Shown here: piece by piece, positions 47,656 to 59,639 of the stretch
Layout of the letters: each line of letters starts with the position of its first letter
How positions within the stretch are numbered: the first letter of the stretch is position 1
Assembly: GCF_954871325.1 (NCBI RefSeq)
Contig: NC_088779.1
Coordinates: 1,800,846-1,864,845, forward strand
From: Gordionus sp. m RMFG-2023
Taxonomy: Eukaryota; Nematomorpha; Gordioida; Chordodea; Parachordodidae
Direction of reading: 5' to 3'
Length of the DNA: 64,000 nt
The notes under the pieces: model-generated
The model's database searches: none
The model's input: only the letters and a program-made list of their open reading frames with translations
What the model was told of the DNA's origin: nothing
Program-made: the position numbers and the translations under genes

Positions 47656-48005
47656 AGCTAAATATGTATGTATATATATTCATACCTTTTTTTGTTAAGA
47701 ATAAATCCTTATTTAAGCAATAAAAATAAAAATTAGTTAAATTTTAAATTTCGATAATATTGAATTCCGCGAGTTGGCGTTTACGATTTTAAAAATTTCA
47801 CATACAATAATAATACGCCAACTTGCGGATTAAATATTATTTAAATTTAAAAATGTAATTATTTATTTTTACTAATACTAATTATTATTATTATCATTAT
47901 TGTTTTAGTCCTTAAATTCTGTATTATATTTATATAAATCCTTATTTCGCCATAGGGTTTTCCTATTACTTGGGATAATATTATTGAAGAGAATAAGAAT
48001 TATGG

Positions 48006-48746
48006 TGTGAGTAAGTTAAAAAAATATTTTATTATCATTATATCTCTTTTCAATCTACTGTTTATATACATTTTTTACAAATAAAAATTAGAATACAAAA
48101 AAAGTAAAAATATAAATTTTTATAATCGAAACAAAAAACAAGAAGTAATAATAGGTAAGGTTACAAAAATTAGATTATAAATATTATAAATTTTGAATAT
48201 ATAACATTCTCCTTCTTCTATAAAGCCTTCACACTTTAATTATGTTATCGTAGTCAGTTTGTTCATCAAGTTATATCACACAAGTCATCATATTGTTGGC
48301 TGTCCCAATCGTTTACTATGTTTGTACGTTGGTTTGTTTGAATCGCAAGCTTGATATCTTTATCGTAAGTTGTCCTTATAAATCGTGACTTTGTCATATA
48401 GCTTGCTTGGTAGTACTCAGTGGTTATTATTATCACTTTTCAAAATTGTTATTATCATCAGTAAGTTGCTAATAATAAGAAATAATAGTTCATCATATTG
48501 GATATAAGAATAAACGAAGAATGATAAATCAATAAGATTGTTATATAATATTTTCAGCGTTTTAATTTTTTATTTTGCGTTTTAGTTTAAGCGTTTTAAT
48601 ATTTAATTTACTTTATGCAATTTAATATTTATTTTATATTTTAAGTTATGTAGTCTTTTAAATAAACAGGTTTTTGTTTAATTAGCACAGGTCTAGAAAT
48701 AGGTGTTATATCGTTATTATCAGTAATTTTTATACTTTTGTCCACA
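48006..48746 (-). repeat. Probable 3' LTR of the gypsy-type fossil
   Basis: Begins (minus strand) TGTGGACAAAAG directly after the purine tract AAGGAGGGAAG (48748-48758) and ends near ACTTACTCACA, so it has TG..CA ends with a 4-bp TGTG/CACA inversion. No second LTR is in the window, so the boundaries rest on these signals alone. Confidence 0.6.
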
Positions 48747-48799
48747 CTTCCCTCCTTAAAAGAATCCTTCAGTCATAGTTAACAATTGTGTTTAATATT

Positions 48800-50805
48800 T
48801 ATTTGATCTAAATGTCTCCTCAAAATACCTTTCTCTGTCTTAATTTGGAACATCATGTCACTTTCTTTATGTGTGATCATACCTTTGCACCATTTATCAT
48901 CACCTTGTACTTTTTACCAAACAAAATCTCCTACGTTAAAGGTTCTATTACGTGGTAAAGTAACGTTTATTTTATTCCCCTTCTCCTCCAAAGGTTTTAA
49001 TAAGTCCCATTTAATTCTAATATCTCGATTAAACATTCTCTGAGATGGTGTAACTCCTGTAGTATCATTACGCGTATTTCTGTAATTAAATAAAAATTTG
49101 CCAAGCGCGATGTCTAGGTCAATATTCCTTTTCATATATGTTTTGAACGTTCTCACCATACGTTCTACCTGGCCATTGGATTGCTGGTGATAAGCAGATG
49201 TGAGCACATGTTTGATACCGAAATTGTTGCAAAATTTTTCAAAATCGTTACTCGTAAAGTTAGTGCCGTTATCGTAACTATAGTTTCAGGTATTCCATAT
49301 AGCGAAATAGTTTTAAAAGTTTCTTTTAAAGTAACATCAGTCGTAATATTTTTAACAGGAATAATAATTGGAAATTTGCTGTAGGCATCGACTATTATCA
49401 ACCAATTTTTTGTGAAAAACGGACCCGCATAATCTATGTGTATCCTTTCAAACGGTTTGGTTGCCGAAACCCATGGTTTTTGTATCTTTAGGATTGTCAT
49501 GATATATGTTACAATCATCACAACTTTTCACTTCCATTACTATGTCATTATTTATACCAGGCCCCCACATGTAATCTTAGGCTAAGGATTTGATTTTTCC
49601 TGCTTTCAAGTGACCTTCATGTAATGACTGTAGTATATTTTTTCTCATAGAAGACGGAATTATGATTCTGTTGCTTTTGTAAAGGCAATCCTTAATTATA
49701 CTTAATTCCAATTCAATGTTTTTATAAATATTAATCATTATAGGCCTGTTGTTCTTAATATCATTTGTGACTTGTTTTAATTCCATATCTTTCAAAGTTT
49801 CGTCACATTTGATTAAAATAATAGGTAAATCCCCATATTCGTTTATTATAGCGATATTTTTAACAGCTTCCTCATGACATTCTTGTGGGAATCTCGAGAG
49901 ACAATCAGGAACAGCATTATATTTACCGGCTTTATACTTTATTAAAGTCATATCTTCCTAATGTTATACTGGAGTCTTAAGGACATAGTGCTATTATCCT
50001 TAAGACCCTTGGTAAAGATGTGAACTAGAGGTTTATGGTCAGTAATAATTGTAAATTTTGTGTCGATTAAGTATTCCTGGAACCTCCTTATAGCGAACAT
50101 AATAGCGAGAGCCTCACGCTCAATATTGGTATAGTTCATTTCGGATTTTAATAAAGTTCTTGACGCGAAAGCTATAGGCTTTTCTTTACCATCTTTTTCA
50201 GTATGAAATAGTACAGATCCTAAACCACATTTCGATGCGTCAGTGGCTATCCCTATAGGTAATTCAGGGTTAAAATATGTCAAAGCAGGTGGAAGACTAA
50301 TCAACTTCTTAAGATCATTAAAACTTTTAGAGTGTTCTAGGTTCCAAGCCCATTTTTCTTTGTTGACAATCTTATATAGAGGATTGGCAATTTCTACAAA
50401 ATTGTTCAAAAATTTTCTATAGTAGCCAGCCATTCCAGAAATGTTGATAATTCAGCAGCTGATTTTGGTTCTGGCATATTAATTATTGTTTCAATTTTGT
50501 GGTGATTAGCATGAATCCCCTAAGCGTCAATATCATGACCCAGGAACCTCACTTTGTTTTTAAAGAACACACTTTTATTGAAGTTAGGTATCAGCCCAAA
50601 CGATGATATTCTATCAGCACTTTTTTATGTTGTTAAGGTGGGCTTTATCGTTTTTTCCAGTTATAAGTAAATCATCAATATAAAATATGACGTCATCCAT
50701 ATCACCGAAGATTTGATCCATGATCTGCTGAAAAATAGCAGATGAGGTCTTAAACCCAAAAGGAAGTCTAGTAAATTGGTAATATCCCTTGTGCGTAGAT
50801 ATGGT
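48800..50805 (-). pseudogene. pol remnants of the gypsy-type fossil
   Basis: Reverse transcriptase, RNase H and integrase segments in the usual order, spread over several frames. The part nearest the LTR has the integrase C-terminal region (RNTRNDTTGVTPSQRMFNRD). Not a working gene. Confidence 0.85.
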
Positions 50806-51532
50806 TAAAATATTGAGTGCCGATTCAAACCCTACTCCATCAATTTCATTTTCCATTTTAAAAGTATTAAAATAATTATATATACATATATATATATCCT
50901 AAATATATCTATTTTTTCCTTCTAATTGCTTGTAATCAAGTTGAAGTGTAATTAAGGGATACTAAACACTAGCATAATAAATGAAATATCAAATGAATAT
51001 ATTAATTTAAAAATATAACAGATTCATTTAAAATCAGAGGGGGGGGGGAATGTGACAAATCTCGAGGGGACCCTAAATGAAGGATTTTTACCTTCGTCAG
51101 CAGATTTCACACTAGATCTTCCAGCCCAGTATTTTTTAAGCATTCACTCTTCTCTAGAATGATGGGTAACATCTTTTAATATTTTTTTTAAAATGTTTTT
51201 CTATATAAAATATATATATTATAATTTGTTTTTTATAAAATATATTTCTAAAATATCATTTTACGTTGTTAATTACAATTTCCCCACATAATTTTCTAGG
51301 CTAATGGTTTTATTTTTCTCTAAATATTAGAACCGACACATTTTATTTATATATATAACCATTAAGCAATTTATCCACATGGAAAGTAAGATTATAATTA
51401 TTTGACACCGAACGTGGATATATAAATTTTTAATGCTTCCTTATTTTTATTTAGTTTCTACTCAATATGCAATAATCGCCACAACGTTAACAACATTAGG
51501 TTCTCGCGCCCTAGCCTTTTCTAAAGAGTTTA

Positions 51533-51818
51533 GGCACCGGACCTCCACCAGGAACTGAGAGATCCCAAAGAGAGTTGCTACCTGCCTCAAAGAGCAAATG
51601 TCTTAGCCTTTATCAATGAACGAGATCACGTGAATGATCAATTTTGCTTGGGAGATACGCTGAGACTACTCAGCTGGCAATCAACAAATAATTATAAACG
51701 CTGCCCATACCAAAACATGTCCATCAACCCATATGGTGTTTTTCGATATCGAATTATCATCGCAAGCTTATTATATAATGATCCCTTTATTTTTCATCAT
51801 TTGAGGGGAACAAGCTGA
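51533..51818 (+). CDS. Exon-like frame, second duplicate copy
   Basis: Same frame as at 46026-46315. The last 62 residues (NDQFCLGDTLRLLSWQS ... HHLRGTS) are identical. In this copy the upstream TTTGG is TTTAG, which puts an in-frame stop before the GCACCGG segment, or offers an alternative acceptor there. A few residues upstream differ (HQ for RQ). Confidence 0.38.
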
Positions 51819-52205
51819 ATATATATATATATATGTGATGCAGATTATTTATTGTTTGTTTGTATACAATTATTGTGTATTATGTGGATGAATATTTTAA
51901 TATTAAAAAAATTGCTTACAATTCATATCGGAAAAATTTAAGTTATAAGCTAGTTCATAGCCAAGATGTAATTATATAATTGTAAAAATAATATGCAGAA
52001 AAAATGTCTTTTCATGATAAATATCCCAACTATACCTATAAATTGTTTTTTTTTCAATCTCGGAATTTTATTAAGAATTGCTGACCTCTGCACATTTTTC
52101 CAATATCACTAAAATATTATAATAAAAGTTGATGATTTAGAAACGACTGATTAAAAGTATATATATATAAATAAAACATATATAGAATGAATAGCCCATA
52201 TTCAT

Positions 52206-52353
52206 TAGCGTTGTTGAAAGACTCGATTTGATACGATTTTTAAAAACGTCTAACTCAACATTATAGCCAGGAAATGGTGATTTCGCCAATTGATGTTTCA
52301 ATCCTAGGTGCCATCTTTTGGCAAAATCTTTAGGCTTGCATAATATTTTTCCC
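52206..52353. mobile_element. hAT-A MITE, truncated (duplicate copy 2)
   Basis: Counterpart of 46712-46862. Confidence 0.6.
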
Positions 52354-52730
52354 ACAAATACTCATGAATGATAAATGAAAAATTTGGATTATAATCTATG
52401 AAGCACATTTTATTTATATATCTTCCCTTTTTAAATATATATTTAAAATTATTCGTTATTTATTATTTTCAATGTTGTTTTTTTTTGGCCTTATGAAATA
52501 AGATATGTCTAATAAATAGGGGTATCAATCGATAGCTAATCAAAAGATCTATTTTTAACATAATTTTTTTTTTAAACAATTTAGGCGATATTTTTCTAAA
52601 ACGTTTAAAATTGAAAAAAAAATTTAAAATTGAAAAGAAATAAAATTTTAAAAACAAAAAAAATCATAACAATAAACAAAAAGAAATAGAAAATGTTTTT
52701 AATTTTAAAATATAATTTATATCGAAATAT

Positions 52731-52901
52731 TAGTGTGGTTTTAAACGGCGATTTTTTTTAAAATATGGCTAATTGAAATATTTTAGCCAAAAAAATGTTA
52801 TGCGTGTCTCTAGATTTGGTAGTCCAAACTTTTCTTTTCTGCATATGAACAAATTCTCAAGGCTCGCGTAATATTTTTGCCTATAAGTCGTATAACAAAC
52901 A
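52731..52901. mobile_element. hAT-A MITE, degenerate (duplicate copy 2)
   Basis: Counterpart of 47240-47406, with a fuller right part (CAAGGCTCGCGTAATATTTT). Confidence 0.5.
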
Positions 52902-52918
52902 CTATTGGGTAGTAAATA

Positions 52919-53130
52919 TTAGCGTTGTTAAACGGCTCGTTCTGAGTCTATTTTTTAAAAAACGGCTAACTCAATATTTTATCCAGAAAAATATTACGTA
53001 AGTTCTGAAGGTTCTGTTCATAGAAGGAACAAGGGGTCTAGACATATAATATCGAAATCTCGAGTCTTAGGCAATATTCTAACTCAATATTCTTGCAATA
53101 TTCTAGCCCTAGGAGCTGTTTAACAACATC
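52919..53130. mobile_element. hAT-A MITE (duplicate copy 2)
   Basis: Left end TAGCGTTGTTAAACGGCTCG. Counterpart of 47418-47655, shortened near its right side. Confidence 0.7.
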
Positions 53131-53676
53131 CGCTAAATATGTATATATATATTATATGTCAAAATAAAATAACATTCATGCCTTTTTTTGTTAAGAATAA
53201 AATCCTTATTTAGGCAATAAAAAAAAAATATTAGTTAAATTTTAAATTTCGATAATATTGAATCCGCGAGTTGGCGTTTACGATTTGAAAATTTTACATA
53301 AAATAATAATACGCCACCTTGCGGATTAAATATTATTTAAATTTAAAAATGTAATTATTTATTATTTTATTTTTAATAATACTAATTATTATTATAATCA
53401 TTATTGTTTTAGTCCTTAATATATATATATATATATATCTTACAATTATCTTTTAATGTTTTAAGCTTTAATAGATATACTTCTAACAATCTATCTTTTT
53501 CAAATGTTTTATTTCTTAAAACTCTCAACTTCTTATATTTTTTTTTTTACAATTATCTTTTTTCAAATGTTTTGTTTGTCAAAGTTATCAAATTTTCAAA
53601 ATTTTTTTTATATAATAAATATGAAAATAAACTGTTCTTCTATAATTTTTTGTTTACAAATCGTTAATGTTGGATC

Positions 53677-53814
53677 TAGTGTCGTTAAATCTATATTTTA
53701 GCCAGAAAAATATTGCCTCCGCTTAGAGATTTCGATTTGTTCCTTCTACTCGCAAAATCTTCAGGCCTGCGTTATATTTTTCTGGATGAAATATTGAGTT
53801 CGCCGTTTAACAAC
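53677..53814. mobile_element. hAT-A MITE, 138 bp, with target duplication
   Basis: Left end TAGTGTCGTTAAAT and right end TTCGCCGTTTAACAACC. Flanks GTTGGATC and CTTGGATC agree at seven of eight positions. Confidence 0.82.
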
Positions 53815-54208
53815 CTTGGATCAAGTTAACTAAAATTCCATCATAAACGATGCATGCAGCCAATGCGCACTTACAACGAAAACTATTGAGGATTTTAAAA
53901 AGGAAAACCACTATACCTATCAAGGATAGGTATTTGCAAGGAAGATAAATTCGTTTCGGTTCTCGTGATGATATTCTAAATTATTCAGAATAAGGAATCC
54001 AAATTGGGTAAGTAAAAAAAAATATATATATATTCTTCGAAAATTTAGCATCAAATTTGATGAGTTGAAAAATCTTGATGAATTATTAGATTTCTAAAAA
54101 AATGTATATTCTTAAAATCACACCGGAGCGAAAACAATATGGGATGTCGAATGAGTTCATTTATTGGGGGGGGGCGTGTTATATTTGTCAATTATTTTGT
54201 TTTAATAG

Positions 54209-54660
54209 GCAGACATTCTCGACACAGTGCAGTTAACGGCACCATTCTCCGTGCTTTACGCTCAGCTCAAATTCCAGCAACCCTTGAACCCTGTGGCCTC
54301 TCAACCGAGAATAATATACGGCCAGATGGGCTGACATTAATACCATGGAGTAATGGAACTCCATTAGTATGGGATTATACTTGCATCGACCGATTTGCTC
54401 CCTCCTTTAATAACAACTCATTCATGCGAGCTGAAAACTCGAAAATTAATAAATACACTTCCCTAACCAATTGCAATCTCATACCAATCGTATCCGACAC
54501 AACCGGTTTTTTTGGAAATCATGCCCTATCCTTCTTTAAATCTCTTGATAAAGAAATCCGTGCCATCACTGGTGACCAGGCTTTTATCTCAGACAGCGTA
54601 TATCTATTGATATATGCAGATCTAACTGCATTGCCATCCACGGCTCTCTTTCTTGACCTC
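54209..54660 (+). pseudogene. C-terminal tail of a non-LTR retrotransposon (PD-(D/E)XK-like)
   Basis: The frame reads GRHSRHSAVNGTILRALRSA, then IPATLEPCGL, then RPDGLTLIPWSNGTPLVWDY. Later come KINKYTSLTNCNLIPIVSDT and TGFFGNHALSFFKSLDKEI. RPD, then about 13 residues, then WD fits the PD-(D/E)XK-type motif of restriction-like endonucleases. The layout matches the conserved tail found after the reverse transcriptase in many invertebrate non-LTR elements. The similarity fades after about residue 170 of the open frame. No reverse transcriptase lies upstream, so it is a truncated piece. TTTTGTTTTAATAG directly before it looks like a 3' splice site. Confidence 0.65.
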
Positions 54661-56446
54661 CTCCCATCCAACATACAATTTATGATACTAATTTTTTTTA
54701 TTATACAGTTTTTATATAGATTTTATTTTAGAAATAGTTTACATGATATTTGTAAATTACGTATATATGTTTTACTTTTAACGTTCAAAGTATTATTTAA
54801 AAATTTTGATATAGTTTTATATAAATCTATGATATTCCTAATATAATAAAATGAATTTATATATTAAGAATTTTTATTAGAAGACCTTATAAATTCAATT
54901 TTAATATAATTAAAATTAACAAAAAAAAAATAAGAAAGAAAGAAAGAAAGATTTAAATTATTTATTGTGGGATCATTTATCAATCTAACTTATTATCACT
55001 ATGAATAAATGCATATATTATTTAAAAAAAATAACAATATAATAGTAAATAAATTGACCATATCAAATTTTTTACCACTATAAATAAACATATTTATCTA
55101 TATATATAATGACCATAATCAAGAAATGAACGTTTTCGTATAATCTTATAGTTAATTTTTATTTTTTCTATCAACTTTCCTATCTTCTTAATGTTAAATA
55201 AATCGATGGAGACTATATATCTCTAATGTTAAATTTTAAGAAAATCTCACCTAAATTATGATAAGAATGAATATTATTAAATTTAAAATAGCAAATTAAA
55301 TTATATTTAACCAATTGAAAAATAAACATTTATCTCATATTAATTCTAGCGTAAGTATTTATATTCGATCAAAGTAAAATTTATTAATTTTTATAAAATA
55401 TTTTTATATTACAATTTAGATTTAACATACAAATTTAAATTATTTACCACCCCAAAATATAGCAGTTAAAATTTTTTTTTATCTCAACCACAATATGGGA
55501 GCTCTGCAAATAGTATAAAATACCTATTTATCAATATCTTCCCATGCCAGAAAATTAACATCTCTCACTAATCCTAAATACTTATTATAATTTAAATTTA
55601 ACAAATAAATTTAAACAATATTTAGCCAATACATTTATCTCATATTACCACCCCAAAATATGCCAGTATAAAAATTTTATCTCAACAACAATATTATGAA
55701 CTCTGGTCTGCACTACATTTTTGATTACAATTATACATATTTTACGCTTTAATAAAATGAATTAAATAATCACTAAAATTTGTCATTTATTTTACATAAA
55801 AAAATGTATTTAAAAAAAAATTCATATAAATTGTTCTAGATTTTATTATTCCCGTCATTCTTGACGGGTTACCAACCAGTATATATATTAAATATAGAGA
55901 TAAAAATTGCATTATTAAGAAAAAAATTTTATAATTTTGTTTGACTTTGATTTTATATTTTATAGTTTTTATTTTATGTTTATTTTACGTTTTAATTTAT
56001 TTAAGTTATTTTAAATTTTGATTATATTTAATTAAATTGACATCCTCAATTGCGTGTTCATATTTAATAATTTCAATTTCTAATATAATTATATTTTAAA
56101 AAAAAAAATTTTATTTAAAATTTAAATAATATTAGCCCAAATTTTTGGCGAAAATAATAAAAATCTATTAGAAATTCTCGCAAATTTTTACTAAATAAGC
56201 CTAGTACACGGAAGTGTTAGCAGTTATAAAGCTGTTAGACGAATTTTACCAAAAATTGTAGGAAGGGCTGCCCAAATATTTTTAAACGTAAATCTGTTAC
56301 AAGAATTTTGTCATGATTGACCTATTACGTGTGCATGTATAGGTGTATCATTGGCTTATTTACGCTACTTATAATATCTTACTTGTTGACATTACGAATA
56401 ACCAAGATTTTTATTTTGAAATTGATCATAAATTTTTTATAACGCG
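54661..56446. other. AT-rich sequence, no gene seen
   Basis: A short GAAA array lies at 54932-54951. Otherwise A/T-dominated, with repeated TTTAACATACAAATTTAAAT-type words near 55400-55640 suggesting old duplication. Confidence 0.45.
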
Positions 56447-56905
56447 GTGATGAAAAGTTTAAAATTTGTTAAATACTGGGAGGTTCAGTATAATATTTTT
56501 GGAGCCCTGGTTATACTATTAATATGGATATGTAGTTTAGTTTGGGGCAGGAGAATAAGAAGGAGTCGTAGTGTAAGAATTGAAGGACAATCTTTGACCA
56601 TTGAAGGACATAATGGAGAGGAGCATATGATGGGCAAAGTTACTTGGTCACCGGTTCAGGAGTTAATTAAAGGGTGGACGGTTAGCGATATAAATAGTAA
56701 TGTATATAGCTTTGATAAACAAAGTATTGGAAATAGTCAAATGTTGCGACGTTGTTATAATTGCGGTAAACCGGGTCATATGCTCAGAGATTGCCGGGAG
56801 GCGAAATGTTTTGTTTGTGGAAAATTAGGGCATATAGCCCCTTATTGTCCGGGGAAACAAGAGAGATTAAGATGTGAGGGTTGTGGTAGGTTTGGGCATA
56901 TATAA
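56447..56905 (+). pseudogene. Gag-like zinc-knuckle fossil
   Basis: An open frame with a possible membrane segment near residues 17-33 ([19 protein letters not shown]), a basic patch [13 protein letters not shown], and then CCHC zinc knuckles: [14 protein letters not shown] and [14 protein letters not shown], plus part of a third beginning CEGCGRFGH. Tandem CX2CX4HX4C knuckles are typical of nucleocapsid regions of retroelement Gag proteins. It is a broken fragment with at least one break. No protease or reverse transcriptase is seen beside it, so its family within retroelements is unclear. The hydrophobic segment is unusual for Gag and may not belong to the same original protein. Confidence 0.6.
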
Positions 56906-57035
56906 GGAGGAATGTAATGAGAACAAATTACAATAACAAAAGGGGATTCCCGCAGAGAGGGATGAGTCCGAATGCGTTAAATGTGAGAACTATTGAGCGG
57001 GAAATAACGGAAGAGGTGCTAGCAGTTAATGTATT
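56906..57035. other. Purine-rich sequence after the zinc-knuckle fossil
   Basis: Follows the knuckle frame. Probably part of the same fossil element. No other feature. Confidence 0.3.
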
Positions 57036-57039
57036 TAAA

Positions 57040-57172
57040 TAAATTCGGGTCTGGCGAGGCCGGTAAATTTTTAAAAAATAAATTTCCGGTTAGGGCAGGG
57101 CCGGCAAAACTTTATTAAAAACAATTTCGGGCCGGGTCGGGCTTGAAGAATTAGGCCCGATGCAGATGACTA
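57040..57172. mobile_element. hAT-C-like element, degenerate
   Basis: GGGCCGGGTCGGGCTTG and TTAGGCCCGATGCAGATGAC, closely like the right half of the copy at 27838-27912. The left terminus is not certain and no target duplication is clear. Confidence 0.5.
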
Positions 57173-58818
57173 GGTAGAATTATTAAATGAAAAATTAAAA
57201 AATAGGAGGAAGCAACTTTAAGACAGGAAATATCCAAAAATTGGAATTGCAGATCTTTTTAAAGAGGATCTTATGGTAGAAATAATTCTAACAATATTTA
57301 TTTAGCATTAATATGATGATATACCTATAACAAACCATAATAATATAACAAACCATAATTCAATAAGGAGAAGAATAAGACGACTCAAATTTATTCATTA
57401 AAAAACACCAACAACAAATCTCTATACATTAACAAAAAAATTACAAATCATAAATCATAATTATCTAATTCTTCATTTCCCAAAGGTCCATTCTTAGTTC
57501 CTCGCTGACATCTTCTCGAATTAATTCAAACTCTTCATCCCAAAATGGCTGCCAAAAGAATCCTTCCAATCAACCCATCATGTGATCATCACCTCCTCTT
57601 CTTCCCCCAAGGAAAACTTAATTCCCCTGTCAGAAAATAACTGACATTTGATGTATTATATTAAATTTATTTCTTCTTTTTTTTTTAAACAGTTACAACA
57701 ATACCCTGGTCCTGAGTGGCAGAAATATTATTTATCACTATTTGTAAAATAATATAAAAAGAAATTTATAAAATATAAAGATTATTATTATTTATGTGAT
57801 AGGATTTTCCAAATTCAAAAAAATTATTTGATTCACTTAAGAATTAAACTTTTTTAAAAAAAAATATCAAAATTAGAAAATGAGCATGGCCCGACCAAAG
57901 TCGCCGTCAAAATTAATTTTATTTTTATGAAGAGAAAGCGTTTTTTTAAATAGTTTTTACACACGGAATCCGACTAAATAAAACAAATTAACCCAGCTCA
58001 ACCGGTTAAAAATATTTTAGACAACGGGGTTGGGGCAACGCTCTAACAGATCTTTATCCTAATTTGCCAACAAGTAAAAGAACATGTTTATTTTACTTGG
58101 ATTCGCCTCCACAAGCTAATGAAATGTAAAAACAAATTGTAAATAATTTTTCTACTTTTGAAATACATGCCGAGATTAAAATGAGACCTCCTGATAGATA
58201 GGTTAAAAGATTTATTCATTTTATATTTTATTTTATTTTATTTTTTAAATTTACTTGATTTTTATTTCATAAAACGTCCAATAAATTCGTATAAAAGAAA
58301 TTCAAAATTCAATATAAAAAAATAACAATTGCAAATAATATATAAATTATTAAGAAAACAAACACATTATTAAACTTTTTGGTAATTTTAGAGATAAAAA
58401 AAATTTAAGAGAAAATTTTATTGTTTAAAATATGTAATAGAATAATTTATTTTGAATAAATTAATACACTTTGATAGATCGAGGGTTAATAACTAAATTT
58501 CATCATATTATTTGTTTTGAAAAATTTTTTTTTACATCAACCATCCGCCAGGTCAAATATTAAAGTTCTTCAATTTTTTATCATAATATTTATGCTAAAA
58601 AACATATTTAATACAATTATTATATCATTCAGGTTTTTAATGAATGATATAAAATTATGTGGTATCTCAAGGGTCAGAGTTTAATATAGGTACAAACAAA
58701 TATTTTTAAATACAAGATAATTTCTTTCTTTCGGAAGGAAGGAAGGAAGGAAAGAAAAAATTAAATTAATGAAATTGATATAAAATTATTTTAGATAAAA
58801 AATATAATATTTTAATGC
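57173..58818. other. AT-rich sequence, no gene seen
   Basis: A GC-richer patch at 57470-57630 has no recognised frame. A small TTTC/GGAA junction (TTTCTTTCGGAAGGAAGG) lies at 58724-58756. Confidence 0.45.
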
Positions 58819-58880
58819 TTTGGGTTCGAATTCGAGTAAAGTTTTTAATCTAACTTGGTGGTTTTAATTCTTGGGGAGAT
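58819..58880 (+). mobile_element. SINE-B fragment
   Basis: TGGGTTCGAATTCGAGTAAA followed by TTAATCTAACTTGGTGGTTT matches the B box and body of the copy at 28711-28889. Confidence 0.6.
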
Positions 58881-59131
58881 AATAATATCTATCTATCTAT
58901 AATATATAGTGCTGTAAACATTTCTAAAAAAACAAACGCACTGCACACAGAGTTGATAAACGCTACTTTTAAAAGTAGCGCGCTATCGCTACCGCTATCG
59001 TTTTCAAATGAGTAGCGCGCTATTAGCTACTTTTTTTGACTTTTTTAAAAAATATTTTTTATGTAACTTTATTTCCACAAATAAAATATTGGTATAAAAA
59101 CATGACTATAATTTGTTACATATATATATAT

Positions 59132-59504
59132 GTCGTATTGGGATTCGGAATTCGTGGGGATTCGGAATCTCTTGATTTTAAATCCTTTACCGAGAGTGAT
59201 TTAAAAATTTTTAAAGTTCGATTTAACCGGAAATGTATTCTAGCATGGGTAGAGCACCCAAACTGTAAATTTCAAACAATTTTGCCATGAACTTTAGAAC
59301 TACTTCTAATTTATATTAATTTTTATATGAATTTTTCATATAAATTAAAAAATACTAAAATGTCTATCGCTAAAATTGGCTGAAATTTATTGGATAAATA
59401 CTCTACACATGCTGGAATACAATTCCTGTAAAATCAGATTTTTAAAATCCAAAAATCGCCCTTAGTAAATGATTTAATGTTGAGAGATTCCGAATCCCCA
59501 CGCA
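59132..59504. mobile_element. Palindromic MITE, family IR-2 (copy 3)
   Basis: Starts TATGTCGTATTGGGATTCGG, with a second nested start GTGGGGATTCGGAATCTCTT. It ends GAGATTCCGAATCCCCACGC. Arms include ACCGGAAATGTATTCTAGCA. It is inserted in the 3' part of the hAT element. Confidence 0.85.
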
Positions 59505-59639
59505 CTTTAATAATAATAACATTTCGTTGTCATTTATTACAAGCATTGTTATTATCTTCACCAAATATTCTATATTTATATCATTATAAAACAATTATAA
59601 TAAATTTAAAACCTGAAAGCCATCAGGAAATTAGACCCA

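Larger units (their letters stand above)
45289..47915 (+). repeat. Segmental duplication, copy 1 (about 2.6 kb)
   Basis: Matches 50806-53419 in direct orientation from the words AAAATATTGAGTG to TGTTTTAGTCCTTAA, with scattered substitutions and small indels. By eye it is well over 90 percent alike. It contains an exon-like frame (46026-46315), a (TA)n array and three hAT-A copies. Confidence 0.95.
48006..50805 (-). mobile_element. Ty3/gypsy-type LTR retrotransposon fossil, 5'-truncated
   Basis: On the minus strand, from right to left: part of reverse transcriptase (GYYQFTRLPFGF, FYIDDLLITGK), RNase H-type sequence (GIATDASKCGLGSVLFHTE, TIITDHKPL), an H2C2-to-integrase region (PFERIHIDYAGPF, VDAYSKFP, SNGQVERMVRTF), a polypurine tract and one LTR. 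Gag, protease and the start of reverse transcriptase are absent because the element stops at the edge of the second duplication copy. The style is that of animal gypsy elements of the K02A2.6-like kind. It is a broken fossil with about five breaks. Preserved motifs suggest moderate rather than ancient age. Confidence 0.88.
50806..53419 (+). repeat. Segmental duplication, copy 2 (about 2.6 kb)
   Basis: Direct copy of 45289-47915. Its left edge abuts the truncated reverse transcriptase of the LTR fossil at the shared word GGTTAAAATATTGAGTG. Its right edge is followed by a (TA)n array. Confidence 0.95.

Noticed and set aside
45289-53419. The two 2.6-kb direct repeats as long LTRs of one retrotransposon
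   Set aside because: They contain MITEs and an exon-like frame, lack TG..CA ends, and the enclosed element has its own LTR and is cut mid-reverse transcriptase.
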